Assembly (NCBI GenBank): GCA_963457665.1
Contig: OY735212.1
Span: forward strand, 15,807,573-15,871,572
From: Thysanoteuthis rhombus
Lineage: Eukaryota > Mollusca > Cephalopoda > Oegopsida > Thysanoteuthidae
Reading direction: 5' to 3'
Length of the DNA: 64,000 nucleotides
Under the pieces are notes generated by a model. That model did not search any database. It had not been told where the DNA came from and saw only the letters and a list, made by a program, of their open reading frames with translations. Made by a program: the position numbers and the translations under genes. Positions 44,000-58,899 of the stretch are shown here, piece by piece (position 1 is the stretch's first letter; each line of letters begins with the position of its first letter).

Positions 44000-45460
44000 G
44001 GCCAAAAAGTTCGAGCAATTCAGGCCAATTCTGTCACCATCCCAAGAAGGTTCTTATGCATTCCTTTGCGTAACTTTGAAGGTCATTTTGCAGCTTTCAG
44101 AATGTGTCGCTTGGCTCCAAGGAAAAACACTGACACCGGGAAATTCCCAGATCGTCGCTATTCATTACACTCAGAAAGTAAAGTCGGAAAACAAACCCCC
44201 GATGCTAAATTTGAGATCTGTTGAGGGTCTCAGACAAGACTGATAAATTTATCTACTAATAAATCTTGGATTTAAAATGTACGGGGGTTAAATCAGGGAA
44301 ATACAGGGAAAGGAAGATTGTGCTGCACTGGTCCCCCAAGTGACAAGGTCGTAACTGCCTGTCTTGAAAATCAACTTTCGAAATTGAACCATCGTAACCA
44401 TAAAAAATGGTGAAAGGTTCTATCTTTTTTAAATGTGCATGCGTTAGTGTGTTTGTTTATGTTTGTTTGTTGTTTGTGTTTGTGTGATTAAGCACTCCTG
44501 GTAATACCGTTTTGTTTATAGACTTGAAAATTGGCATCGGCACACCAATAGACCCCATCTAAAAATACTTCTTTTTTTCTGGGGAATAAAAAGCTTGTTT
44601 GACCCTTTAGGGAGCCTTATACCTTGTATAAATGGATCACTTTAGCCTGCGCGTGGACCATTACTGATTATCTAATATGTATAAATATATATATATAATT
44701 ATCAAAAAGAAATCCGTGCGCATGATTTGGGCATCGTTGTTCTGTTCAAAATGACCACAGAGACCAAAAAGGTGACATTTTTTAGAAGGTGCTTAGTGAT
44801 GAACTGTAAATCCCCACGGTTATAGCATCAAAAAGAGTATTCGGAAACAAACACAGACACACAGACGAGTAAAGAGTGAGAGAGAGGAATGTATAGCTTG
44901 CTTGGCTGGTTGATCGTGTGGGCCATTTGTGAGACTACAGATATTCGATTTGTTATTTTAAAACATAAAATAGATAGATGTTAACGTAATTAATAACATA
45001 CTGCCTAAATTACAAAAAATACATTTTGAAAAGACAAAAATTTCCAATAGTCGTTATTGCGAATCGCTGGCTTGTATTTAAAAATACTGATTTCTGCAAG
45101 GTATTTCGTTCAGTTTTCAGGTATTCTAGGGGTGTCCAGTGGTATTCTGGAGGTATCCAGCGGTAATCTGTGGCATTTTGGGTTTTAGTCGGGTATTTCG
45201 GTAAACAGCAAAAAGAGTTCAAAACTTTGAGATTGGTATAATTCAAAAATTTCAAAATCGGTTATTTATGCCAAATGAGTAAACGAAGATTTTATTATCA
45301 TTGAATAAATGTTTGAAACAAAATGATACCATGCGTCAGAAGAAATGTCTAGAACTTGTGGCAGACCTATGGTTAGTGTCACCCGGGGCGGTAACTCATG
45401 GGGTCAACCCCAATCCGACTCCTTCCAGAACCCAATAACTTCTTTTTTGACCTAATGTCC
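44000..45460. other. Upstream intergenic, largely unassigned
   Basis: A 78-codon frame at 43,988-44,224 (QANSVTIPRRFLCIPLRNF) is protein-like in composition but not recognised. Three 22-25 bp units of the type GGTATTCTGGAGGTATCCAG lie at about 45,118-45,185. Nothing else seen. Confidence 0.3.
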
Positions 45461-46599
45461 ATCTTCCCACGAAATTACGTTGGAATACATTGAAAAAATC
45501 TTGGAGATATTGTGTGGACAGTCATGAGCTTATAGATAATGTAGTCAACAGAGTCAATTCTCTTTCTTGTTATCAACAAGATCAGCACACGCGGTGCGGA
45601 TCTGAAGATAGTGGAGGGTCTCTCAATTACAACTTTACCTCCAGACGACTGCTTCTACTAATATAACACTGCCCTACTCTATTGTTAAAGACATCAGGTC
45701 AGATTCTAATCATGGAGTCAGAATGATAATTGATAGCCATAATTATGACCTCAACGCCACATCGAATCATTTCCTTTAAATATCTAGATAAAGAAATTAT
45801 ATTAATGAAAAAACCTAAATGATCCCCAGTAATCCTAATCTGTGGCGGATCCAGGGGATCTCCCAGAGTCTTCCAGGAGAATTTTCCGAAAATGTTGATT
45901 CGTGCTGTTCAATGGACGTCTTCCGAGTTTTAAATGCTCCAACACATAGCAACTTTCTATTTCCCTTTAGTCAACCAGAGGCCCATAAAAATGAATTATA
46001 CTAATCATTGCTTGAGCAAATATTTTGTAAACAGTAATGAAATTTTTAAATTTTGGAAGTCTTGAACTGGCTTGATCCACCCCTGATATCATTATCCCTT
46101 ACATATCATACCCATTGTCTAATTAGACGGTTGGAAAAAACATTTCTTAAATTAGATCACACATCCTGCTCAAAATCCTGGCTTTGCTTCTGTATATATG
46201 TAATATTTTGTCGGATTTCCGTCATATCCTGAAGTATATGTGAAAGAATGCGGCGTAATAGGATCTTAAGCAATATGTTTATTCAAGTGTTGGTCTCTAA
46301 GTACATGTTGCATCAGTTGGTCTTTAGAAACTGTTTACAACTTCTTCTATTCTGGGACCAATCGATGCAAACATACCTCTTTTTTTGTTGGACAATCACT
46401 AAAAAAAAAAAAACGAAAAAAACAAACAATCATGAATGCTACCGGGTGCAAATTTAGGTACAAATTTGATATAAACTTACATAGTATAGTGAACACTCCA
46501 TTGAAAACCTATTATGGGGGAGGGTTAACGCGTTTTGTTCGAAACATAATGAGTTGATGTTTAAATTTTCCAAAATTTGGATCACTTATCTCGTAGGTC

Positions 46600-46746
46600 A
46601 TAGCCCATCCTTCCACGGAATTTCATAGACATTCATCGAGAACTTTCGGAGATATCGAGAGGACATCTATGACATTTTGATGATGTTTTGTGATGCGGAC
46701 ATGTAACTACAGAATTTTGGGAGATATCGTGTGGACAGATTAGTGC

Positions 46747-46793
<47 letters not shown>

Positions 46794-46935
46794 TGAGAAA
46801 AAAACTGAAAAATATCTCTCGATCAAATAAAGAAATTCCTAGATCCACCCTTTCCTCGCCCTATTTCTCATCCGTCTACAAAGTTTCATGGAATTTCATT
46901 CAGCACTTTCGGAGATATCGAGTGGACAGACAGAC
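46600..46935 (-). repeat. 'Reiterated 150-bp' family, about three units, with (TA)n
   Basis: Antisense cores CGAGAACTTTCGGAGATATCG, TTTTGGGAGATATCGTG and GCACTTTCGGAGATATCGAG (each quoted part 20 bases or fewer when read without its first base). A 42-base (TA)n sits at 46,749-46,790. Confidence 0.65.
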
Positions 46936-49900
46936 AGACTGACTGATTGATAGACAGATGGAAAGATGCGACCATATATATATATATATATATTCATCTC
47001 TAACTTCGTTTACAAACGTAAACATGGGTTCAAAAACTGATTGAGTAACAAGCAATACAGAAATCTAAACTCTGGCTTCATCAGAAAATTAAGTCTACTC
47101 GGGTGATTGGAAATTTTTGAATTTGTCGGACAAGTTTGATCCGAACATCCGCATGTTATTATTCACGCGTGTTGTAATATGATTAAATTCGTACTCCTGC
47201 AGGCCAATAAAAGTGCTGCTGCAACTGGTCCGATAAGAAGGCTGATCGATTATTTGATTTTATTCTTAAAATATTTTTACTTTATTTTCAAATAGCAATT
47301 TTTTTTTTTGTTGAAATGACTTTTGTCGGGGGTATAAGTGAAGTTATACTTGAATACTTGATCAAGGATAAGAAGTTACAGGGTAACCCTTTTCAGACGC
47401 TAAAAGGACTGTTGAAGCATCGTAAGTACATTTATTGACATGATAAAACGTGGTCGCTTGGAACCCCTGTAGATATATAACCACTCAAAGCCACTTAATT
47501 AGGAGAACATCGGGAGAAAGAAAGTGAAAAGGGATTGATAAAAAAGGGACGGTGTATAAGGATCTTAACGGCAACGACAAGTAAGATAAATAGTAAGTTT
47601 TGTGGTGTAAGAAACAAAAGAAAGTAGGGGGGAAATAGAAGAGAAAAGGGTTGATGATCATTTAATTCTGGTGTCAGGTAAAAAGAAGAGGGCGAGTTCA
47701 TTCTGTTGAAGACAGATCGACAAAAAAGAGACCCTGGCCTTGAAAAGGGAGACCAAAGCTTGGTAACCAGACAGTAGTCCAGACAGACAGTAGTCCAGAC
47801 AGACAGCAGTCCAGACAGAGCAGAGGCTGGTGCCTTACGGGCCGCAGCCCCAGGCTGCTGGTAATGAAAAGACATCGATTTCTCTTCCTGAGTGAGGATT
47901 TTGTCAAGTCTTCAGTCGAAGACTATCTATGTATTTTCGGTCAGCCGAAGAAAAGAAATAAATGTTCGATTTTGAATCCAAATATTAATTTTGCGCCCCT
48001 TCGTCCCCTCCTGTCCTGCAGCTGCAATGAGCAAACGTTCAAAGACAGGCGTTATCCTTCACTACTAACAACAATTAAAACACTTATGCCAAAAAGACAA
48101 TTACATATTGAAATATTTTCTATACAAATACACGCTTTTCACTTGTCTTATTTTCTTGCATCTTGATCCAATCACAACTCATTGATATACTATCTATCAA
48201 CATACGAAACGTGCGTTTGCATAATTCAGTGTTTTTTTAAAATGTTTTCTTTCATGCTTTTCTCTGATGGATAGAAAGATGGTTGATCTTCTCTCACCGA
48301 AGTTGAAATGATTGTCGCTTGGTCGCGAGGGCGATTGAAAAAAGTCGTCTATCCGGCATAAAAACCAACGACAGCGATTCTTTGCCTCAACGCAAGAATC
48401 AGTGAGAGGATTATAAGGGTCAGACCTGGCCGAATAAAAATACGTGTAGATACCTCGAGGATTTGAAATGAATGTAAGAAAAAAAAAGTGGCAAATCTCA
48501 TCTTATCAACACATTCTTCTACGTACATAGTTGACGTGATTTCTTCTCTTTTATTTTATTTTCATCGTGGACCATAGGCATGCTAGCTAGGGAGGTAGGG
48601 GCAAGTGTCCCCCACTACCCGAAAAAAAAAAAATCGGGCAAAACGTGTTAAATTTCGGTCAAACCAATTCATTGGTCCCACATAATGAATGAGTTCCCGA
48701 ATACCCATGCCCTGAACTGTTATACATTTCCCAATAACTGGAAAACCAATAATGTTCAATAAAAGAAAAGATAATTCTTTTTCTCACCCAAAGAATCACT
48801 GGAACTTTTCAAGTCACAACGCCATTCATTGAGCTTTTCTTGTATCTCTTGTATATATATATATCCTTTAAACGTCATCAAAATTGATCGTTCAGTTATT
48901 TCGGAGAAAGAATTGAAACTGTTGACAGACAATAATTTCTTTTACAAATTTGTTGTGCAAAATATTACCATATCAAGAGTTTATATGCAAAATTCTATCT
49001 TTATTTGATTTTTTTCGCTCAAATTGGATGAACTCATTGGTTAATTTACCTTCCTGTTATGGCGTAACAATAAAATTACATCACAGAAATTCTTTTGACT
49101 TCAAGCTTGATTACACATTGAAACAGCTTGAGATGAGTAAGAACTTGAGAAAAAATTAAAATTAGAACTCTTGATTAATTGAAAAATAAATTTCCTATGA
49201 AAATAGTATCAGGCTCCTTAGAGCCGGTCTATACTAAATAATCCTGCTGTTTTGGATGGGTATATTCTAGTGAAAGAAATATAGTTCGTTGTTATACAAT
49301 ATCGGTATTTCTGGTTTATCATTTTGTCTTTCAACACTGACTTAAATGCCATACGACCTCAACATTGATAACTTTACCTTAGAAGCAAATTTTCATTTAT
49401 TGGTAGTCGGCATTCGATAAATTCGGCTGAGGAGTCAGAATACTATAAGCTACCACAAAGTCTCCAATACTACAATTATTTGATTTACTTGTATAATTGT
49501 AAATATTATATAATATATTTAAAAAAAAAAAAATAAAACAAAAAAGTTGTTTGTTTTTTCATTAGAAATTTTTTTGAAAATATTTTGAAAAAATCGATTC
49601 AATTCTTTGATAATCTTTGAAAATATTCATGTGAATCCCCTGGATGTTGGTGTTTATCCTTACGATAATTCAAATCTCTGTGTGCGTGCTTGCGTGCGTG
49701 CGTGTGTGTGTGTGCGCGCGCGCGTCGAAATAATCTGACAACTGGCCGACCATTGTACGAATTTTTCTTTATATTCGCCAGATATATTGGTCTGTGCACC
49801 GGTCATTGCAGAGTCATCTGCGAAGTCATTTCGAACAGCGGCTGCCGATATGAGGGGTGCACACGATTTACAAAAATCTATCCTGAAATGAACATGTATT

Positions 49901-49970
49901 TTGTGCCCGTTCAAGTCCTGTGTTTATGATGCGATCTATTATCAATTCCATGTGATTTCGGAATAGAATT
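46936..49970. other. Upstream intergenic, largely unassigned
   Basis: Contains a 16-bp tandem triplicate AGTAGTCCAGACAGAC at 47,771-47,820, a copy of a small AT-rich repeat at 49,555-49,670 (partner 55,395-55,505) and a GT/GC run at 49,683-49,725. No exon recognised. Confidence 0.35.
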
Positions 49971-49975
49971 TAAAG

Positions 49976-50135
49976 AGACAGACAGACAGATAGACAGACA
50001 GACAGACAGACAGAGACAGACATGTGTAGATGTATGTATGTATGTATGTATGTGTACCTATTTACCTCAGTCAGTTCATATCCATCTAACTCAGTTCATA
50101 TCAATTGTATGTATGTATGTATGTATGTACGTATG

Positions 50136-50171
<36 letters not shown>

Positions 50172-50375
50172 CATCTATCAATCAATCTATCTATCCATTT
50201 CAATCTGTTTATAGCAGTTTATTGATCTATGATGATATCAATCTCAACCTGTTCATATCTATCAATTTATCTATCCACCTACATACCCACCCAACCACCT
50301 GCCAACCTACCTACTTACCTAACTACCTGCCTACCTACCTACCTGCCTACCTACCTACCTCCCTATCTACTCATC
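49976..50375. repeat. Compound tetranucleotide microsatellite
   Basis: Successive runs of (GACA)n, (TATG)n, unrelated spacer, (TATG)n, (CTAT)n, spacer and (CTAC)n, grading into each other by single-base changes. Confidence 0.92.
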
Positions 50376-51012
50376 CACCATTTGCCGATTTGGCTCTTTT
50401 TGACCTACATCTAGCTCTTTCCGGTGCTAGATCAAATCCTATTTTGTTACAAGGGACATAACTCGTGCAACTATGGTTCGACGTTCAACTTGCTTCTTCA
50501 TTCGGTGTAGATATTTTCGCTCTACAATTGGAATAAAATCAAAAAAATTAGACAAAATTGATTGGAAAAAATGTTTCATATATTTATAAGAAAAAAGAAG
50601 TAAATTCGAGAAATGTTCAATATTTTTAAGCCATCAATTCTCAAATTAATTTCAACCCCTAAAAAAAGTGGCGCAATTACAATGTTTCGAGCCCCAAAGC
50701 TATGAAGCGAGGCAAAACAGTTTTTTTTAAATAATATAATTTACTTACCATTATCTAAATTTGTTAAATTCAGTAGAATGGTAAGCCTTAATCAATGTAA
50801 TCAAAACAGTGTAATTTATCTATCTAATTTGTTTTCAATCAAGATAGTTTAATGATTTGATTAAACTTGAAAGAAAGTAGATATCAAAGGAAAATACTTT
50901 TTGCTTTCAAGTCATTTGTTAGTTTTAGTAGAACTTTTTTTTTATTTGAACATTTTGGTTTTGGGCTCATTGTTCTACGCCAAACGAATCAAACTAGTTT
51001 CTGATTTTAGGT

Positions 51013-51117
51013 ATATATACGTGATGCCTTCATCATGATGTTGTAATACCTCCATTGTGATATCATAATGCCGTTAATGTCATGTGATAATACCTTCATC
51101 ATGGTGTCATAATGAAC
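51013..51117. repeat. Diverged ~27-bp tandem repeat
   Basis: Variants of TAATACCTTCATCATGATGT occur about four times. Confidence 0.6.
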
Positions 51118-51247
51118 TTCAACGTCTTCGTGGTCTCGAAAGAATAAAACAAAGCCGTAGATACATATATTCTTAATAAATTAAATGTGACTTGAATTTC
51201 AACATTCATTTCATGTGAATATTCCTTCATTTATTGAAAATATCACT

Positions 51248-53565
<2,318 letters not shown>

Positions 53566-53839
53566 TCAAATATATATTAAGATAATTGTGCAATTTCTCT
53601 GTTAAAGGGTAGGGGCGTGAAAGTCAAGAGAACTAATCACATTTTGTACGATGGACGGAAAGAGGGGGCCCAACTGAGGTGTATATATACATTGTAAATA
53701 GACCTCTCCCCATCAAAAAGTTAATTTTTTAATTTCTTCAATGTTGCTCGTTTTAACCAAAATACTTGAAAGACGACTGTGAAAAATTCCTGGATCCGCA
53801 CCAATATGTGAATACATCCACCATAGCCCATTGCCCACA

Positions 53840-54120
53840 CACTAATTTCACTGATAGCCTTTGGAGATATTTCACTATGTATATATAGCTACGGTGCAGG
53901 GGATATGAAATATTTTCGGATCTGCCCTGAAATATAAACAACTTTTCTTTTGTACGTCGCACACCTTGCCACAATATTTCACAGAAAATCACTGAGAACC
54001 TTCGGAGATAGTATGCTGTATATATAGGTACGATGCAGGGGAAAGGGACCTTGGAAATTTCCAAAATGTAAACATATTGTCCTCCCTTCAACGTAATTCA
54101 TTAAAATTTGTTGAATTTCA
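53840..54120 (-). repeat. 'Reiterated 150-bp' family, two units
   Basis: Antisense cores CCTTTGGAGATATTTCACT and GAACCTTCGGAGATAGTATG, about 145 bp apart, each followed by TATATATAGSTACGATGCAGGG-like sequence. Confidence 0.6.
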
Positions 54121-54124
54121 GGTA

Positions 54125-56250
54125 CATCAAGCGCCCAGTTCTGCTTGGCAATTGTATAGTAAATTAAACCCACTAAAACATTATGTAACGTGTAAAAACT
54201 ACCCGGATTTATCTAATTCTCCAAGTTAGACCACCCCGAAGATGCTGGGCAATAATATTTTCTGTACAATTTGAGGCTGGAGCAAATACTATTGTTCTAT
54301 TGTCGTACGATGGACGCCTGACCTTACTTTATTAAAAACCATCTAAATAGAAATTTTTAACACCTAGACGCGACCCCAAACATCTAAATATAGATGAAAA
54401 ACATCTAAATTGTCAACACTCGGTAAGGGACGTAACTCTCATTCCGGTCAGTCGGAAACGGCAATCGAAGCTTAAGATATTAGTGCAACTAAATATCACG
54501 ATTTTACGGTCTGTGAAAATCGGCAGATTTTTCTTGTCTTTGATTATTTTGTTTCCTATTTGCTACCTTCCCTTTTAGAGAACGTTCAACTTGTTTCTAA
54601 ACTCCCTCCAATTAAAAAAACAAAACAGTAGACTTTCTTCCCCTAACATGGAATCGGCACTTTACTGGTAGACATTTCATTTTAGGTAAGTTCTCTTCCC
54701 AGGTTTCAATTACCATGCTCTTTGATGCCATTACTACACTATCAGACTGTTCCTTTAATGACCCTGATCTTGTTAACTCGTCAAAAGCACTGCTCAATAC
54801 TTCCTATTGTCAACAAAATTACCTACAAAACTCTCGTCTAAAAGGCTAATTTAGCAAATGTCTGCGATAAAATGGTTGGTAGCTGATAACTGAAGAAAGA
54901 AGGAGATATTTGCTACCTTCAAAGAGTTTTTCGGATGATTGGACTCTTCTGAGTTACTCGTTATATTACCACTACGTTTCAGCCAATCCATTCTACAGCT
55001 CTCTACAGATGTTCTATGGAGATAACCAGAATTCTTCCAACTGTAGCAAGGCTATAACGTTGGATTTGGATCATATCTTTTTCTTTCGATGTTAGGCTTT
55101 ATTACCTTTCCTCCATAGCTTCAAAAGACGAGTTGCATTTTCAAATATCCGATGATCATGGGTGTCTGTTGGGAAGGTCGGTTGCAAAGGTAATATTTGC
55201 TCCCCCCCTCCGGCCTTCTCACCTCGGGTGCGGGGATTTGTAAGTTGAAACTTTATACTACAATTATTTTTTGAAACCTAAACTTGATACACCCACGTAA
55301 AAAGACAGTATTTTATCATGATTTTTTTATCCATAAATCGTAAATGTGCGATATATTTTAACAAATAAAACTAAAGAAATGTTCGATAAACATGAATTTT
55401 ATAAATATTTCCAAAAATCGACTTAATCCTTTGATAATCTTTGAATATATCCATGTGGGTTCACTGCAATATTGTTTTTATATAATAAATTCATTATCGT
55501 AAGTATTCAGAATAAATATAAAAAGATGGAATTATTATTCGCTGGTAACCTTCTGAAATACAGACTTGATATATCTTTTGTACCAAACCTCGCGAGGAAA
55601 TTCAATACCTAAATGAGCAATTTTTTCAAGTTAAACAATTTTACATCTTTAGACTTTGCCAACAGTAAAAAGCCAATAAAATAATTTGAGTAAAAGATCT
55701 TTCAGCCTCTAGGTCGTGCTAGATATACAAATCGGTGACCCTTTGGAATATGACATTTGGAACTAATCCGCTTTTCGACAAATGTTTTCGTCAAAAACTT
55801 GATGGAGAATTTTGATGACAATGCTGAGTACCTCACTGAAGATTCCTCTTTAGTAAATTTCTTACCAAATATTCGTCGTTTACCTAAAAAATATGCTTGT
55901 GTTTAGTAGCAGTTCAGTTAGTATGGAAGATTATTGCAGATACCTACAAATTTCAACAACTTGATTTTGCATTTGACAGCTACATGGAGAATCTGTTGAG
56001 GAGGGTGAGAGGAAAAAAAGAATAGAGTGTGCGTCTCGGGAGTACCTTAATTTGATTTTAAATAGAGGAACCCCAGCAAATGATACGTCCTGACCTTTTT
56101 ATGGACATTGAACGGAGTGAAAATCTAACCATCATTCTCAGAGAATATGTAACGATGGGCAATTATGATATTGAATATCTTGCTTGCAAACTTGATAGAC
56201 AAATTTTAGAAAGGCATGAACTTATATTACATTTAGAAAAAGCGGTACAC
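54125..56250. other. Upstream intergenic, unassigned
   Basis: Short open frames (for example 54,612-54,797 minus; 56,080-56,307 plus) match nothing I know. The AT-rich small repeat at 55,395-55,505 pairs with 49,555-49,670. Confidence 0.3.
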
Positions 56251-56255
56251 GCGTT

Positions 56256-56297
<42 letters not shown>
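56251..56297. repeat. (TA)n microsatellite
   Basis: 47 bases of TA, followed after about 80 bases by a 'reiterated 150-bp' fragment (56,375-56,450). Confidence 0.95.
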
Positions 56298-56302
<5 letters not shown>

Positions 56303-57189
56303 AGTGATTGAATTTCATACAATTACCTCCCCTACGTCCTAGCTAACTGTCTGTACCACACAATATCTCAAAATTTTCTTTGTCGGTACAAATGCTATCT
56401 CCAAAAGTTCTCTGAGAATTTCAATGAAATTTCGAGGACCGGCAGACAACACGCTCACAGGAGTAGTGTTAAAAATTTGAAGCGGATCCATGCATAATTA
56501 TCCCCCCCCTACATCATTGATATCAGTCCAGACAGATGTTCCATTTAGAAAACAGGGATTTGTCAGACATTTAATAGCCTCTAAAATGCAATATAATTTA
56601 TTCGTAGAAAAAATGTAAGGGGGGTAACTCAATGCGATATTTCTTGAAAAGTATAGTGAAATGAACCGAAGTCAAAATTTGTTCGTTATTTACAATCAAA
56701 TTAGTGTGACATTCTAACAAGAAGTTCTGCAATTGAAGTATCATAATATCTTTGATATATCACCCTAAACTTCCTTTGTTATTCGATAGAACTTGAATAA
56801 AATCTTTTTTACGTTACAGTCTGTTTTAGAAAAACAATTTCCAGAATAAACATTTGTTGATATTTTTGCATAAATCAGGACAGATGACAGTGAAAATAAT
56901 TCTCTACAGATTAAGAGATTGAGTAAGTTTACAGACGATCACAATCGAAGTGTATTTTTAATTGTACACTTTTCAATATTTCTGACTTATAGTCCGACTG
57001 ATTCCATTTCTACACACGGAGACATTTGACCTTGCTCAATTACCTCCCTTTATCGAATATTCTCCCTTCCACTAATTACCTCCCTTTACACAAATTCCAA
57101 TTCAATCACAGTTTTCATACGTGCAAATTTACATTCAGAATAGATTAGATACATAGCAAATAGAAAGGTTTTGCGCGTATTTGAAATTG

Positions 57190-58260
57190 TATCACGGTTT
57201 CTGTTTGAGAGTTTCATTATTTTTCTTTCTCAAAAGCTTCAAATCAGTTTTTTTTTTGTAGGTTGTGTGGTAGTCATATTTGTTTTTAAAGCTGTTCACT
57301 GTTTTGGCTTCTATTATTCCTGATGTTTCCATCTGACGGTTCTACGAACCAACTTCTCAATCACGTGTGGTTTGTAAAACAAACTTATTTCTTGAAGGTG
57401 GAGACTGGTTGACTCTTACCAACAGGAATCTAAAGTAATTCCTGTTTTATGGTCCCATGTGTGTATTTGTTATCTAATCTCCACTTTTAACTGGTGTACA
57501 TTGAGGTGGGGGTGGCTACGGACCCATGTTGCTGAGATATAAAACCTAACCAAAAGATTTAGACCCATGCTCAACCTCATATGAGAAGATCATAAGAAAG
57601 CGCAGTATATTAGAGAAAAGACAGGAGCCTAAGATATCATAGAATCAGTTAGGAAAATCAAATGGCAATGGGCTGGACATGTTGCAAGAATAGCTGGCAA
57701 CCGCTGGATAACACGACTCACGACATGGATCCCAAGAGATCATATGCAAAATTATGGCCGACAGGAAGTAAGATGGCGTGACAAGATAGATAAATTTAGA
57801 AAGTACTATCTCCATGATGCCCATGATGGAGAGGTCTGGCAAATCTTGAGGAAGGTCCATGTCTAACAATGGATGCTAAAAGGCAGATGATGTTGATAAT
57901 TCCTGGTATCTTGATCCATTAATTTGTACCAATTGTTGATAACCCTTGCTTTGTGAGAAGAATCACCTTCTTAAATTTTTTCTGTAATGTTCTATTTGTA
58001 TATAGATGTTTTCACTTTTTCATTTTAAAGAATTTTTGGCTGGGATTTGTCGGTGCCTTTTATTACTTCAAATATTTATATCATGTCTCCCCTTATTCTC
58101 CTCTCTTTTAGAGCTGTTTGTTTTAATTTTTCAAGTCTTCTTTCATATGGGAAGCTTTTCAGCTTTGGAAGAAGTTTTGTTACTATTCTCTGAATGTTTT
58201 CCAATTCGTTTATATTTTTTATACGCTTGCACAGCATATTCTGATTGGGATCATCAATAT
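57190..58260 (-). mobile_element. CR1/Jockey-like LINE C-terminal fragment, interrupted
   Basis: On the minus strand 58,260-57,905 reads LENIQRIVTKLLPKLKSFPY, ERRLEKLKQTALKERRIRGD and MI-stop-IFEVIKGTDKSQPK, the typical end of a non-LTR reverse transcriptase ORF. The tail of the same domain resumes at 57,520-57,190: KFVLQTT, EKLVRRTVRW and AKTVNSFKNKYDYH. The gap between is filled by the plus-strand RTE-like fragment at 57,525-57,900. Frame changes and stops are present. Confidence 0.72.
57525..57900 (+). mobile_element. RTE-like LINE 3' fragment inside the opposite-strand LINE
   Basis: Reads RKSAVY-like, [54 protein letters not shown] and HDGEVWQIL, ending AAAAGGCAGATGATG. 5'-truncated, with few breaks. 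Confidence 0.85.
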
Positions 58261-58683
58261 TTTGTGTTTGGTATTTTGAATGTTTTTATGCCAAGGAAAT
58301 TGAATTGGCTTATTATTCCAGTTATTTTTCCAGCTTTTTTAGTAATTTTTGATAGATTAGAATATATTTTATTTCATTAGACAAACAATGATAAATTAAT
58401 TATATTTTTTTTCCTTAATATAACAATTTGAGAGTGTATAAATTAGGCTTGATGTCTCACAAGCAGTACATACCTTTATATTTTCATATAAAGAATAATC
58501 TTATAATTTTTCAATAAAAAATATTTTGACGATAAAAAAGATATATACATAAATAAATGAAGAAAAAATTCTAAAAATATTGATAATCGACTTATTTATT
58601 TTTTTGTATCACAATGAAATTACAATATTTTTTAAACCGACCCATAAGATATCTCTGAATTTTTGAGATGAGGTATTATTATT

Positions 58684-58898
58684 ATTTCTATTAATATTCA
58701 GACCATCTTGGTTGTTTTTCATACAATGTTTCGGCTGTTGTACTCTACGGCCTTCATCAGGTATCATCTGGTACGTGTGGGAATGATATACTACTAATGC
58801 TAAGAGGGGAGTGCGGTCAAAATACCCCCGTCAGTTAAATAAAGGGTTCGTTGTATGAAAAACAACCAAGATGAGGATGGTCTGAATATTAATAGAAA
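58684..58898. mobile_element. Short element with ~45-bp terminal inverted repeats
   Basis: Left 58,684-58,726 and right 58,850-58,898 are near-perfect reverse complements (ATTTCTATTAATATTCAGAC, CATC, TTGGTTGTTTTTCATACAA), apart from a 6-base extra in the right arm. The 123-base middle has TACGGCCTTCATCAGGT and no coding capacity. Looks like a recent MITE or snapback element. Confidence 0.8.
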
Positions 58899-58899
58899 T

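Noticed and set aside
57645-58380. Open frames at 57,645-57,869 (minus) and 58,006-58,380 (plus)
   Set aside because: Antisense shadows of the two nested LINE fragments.
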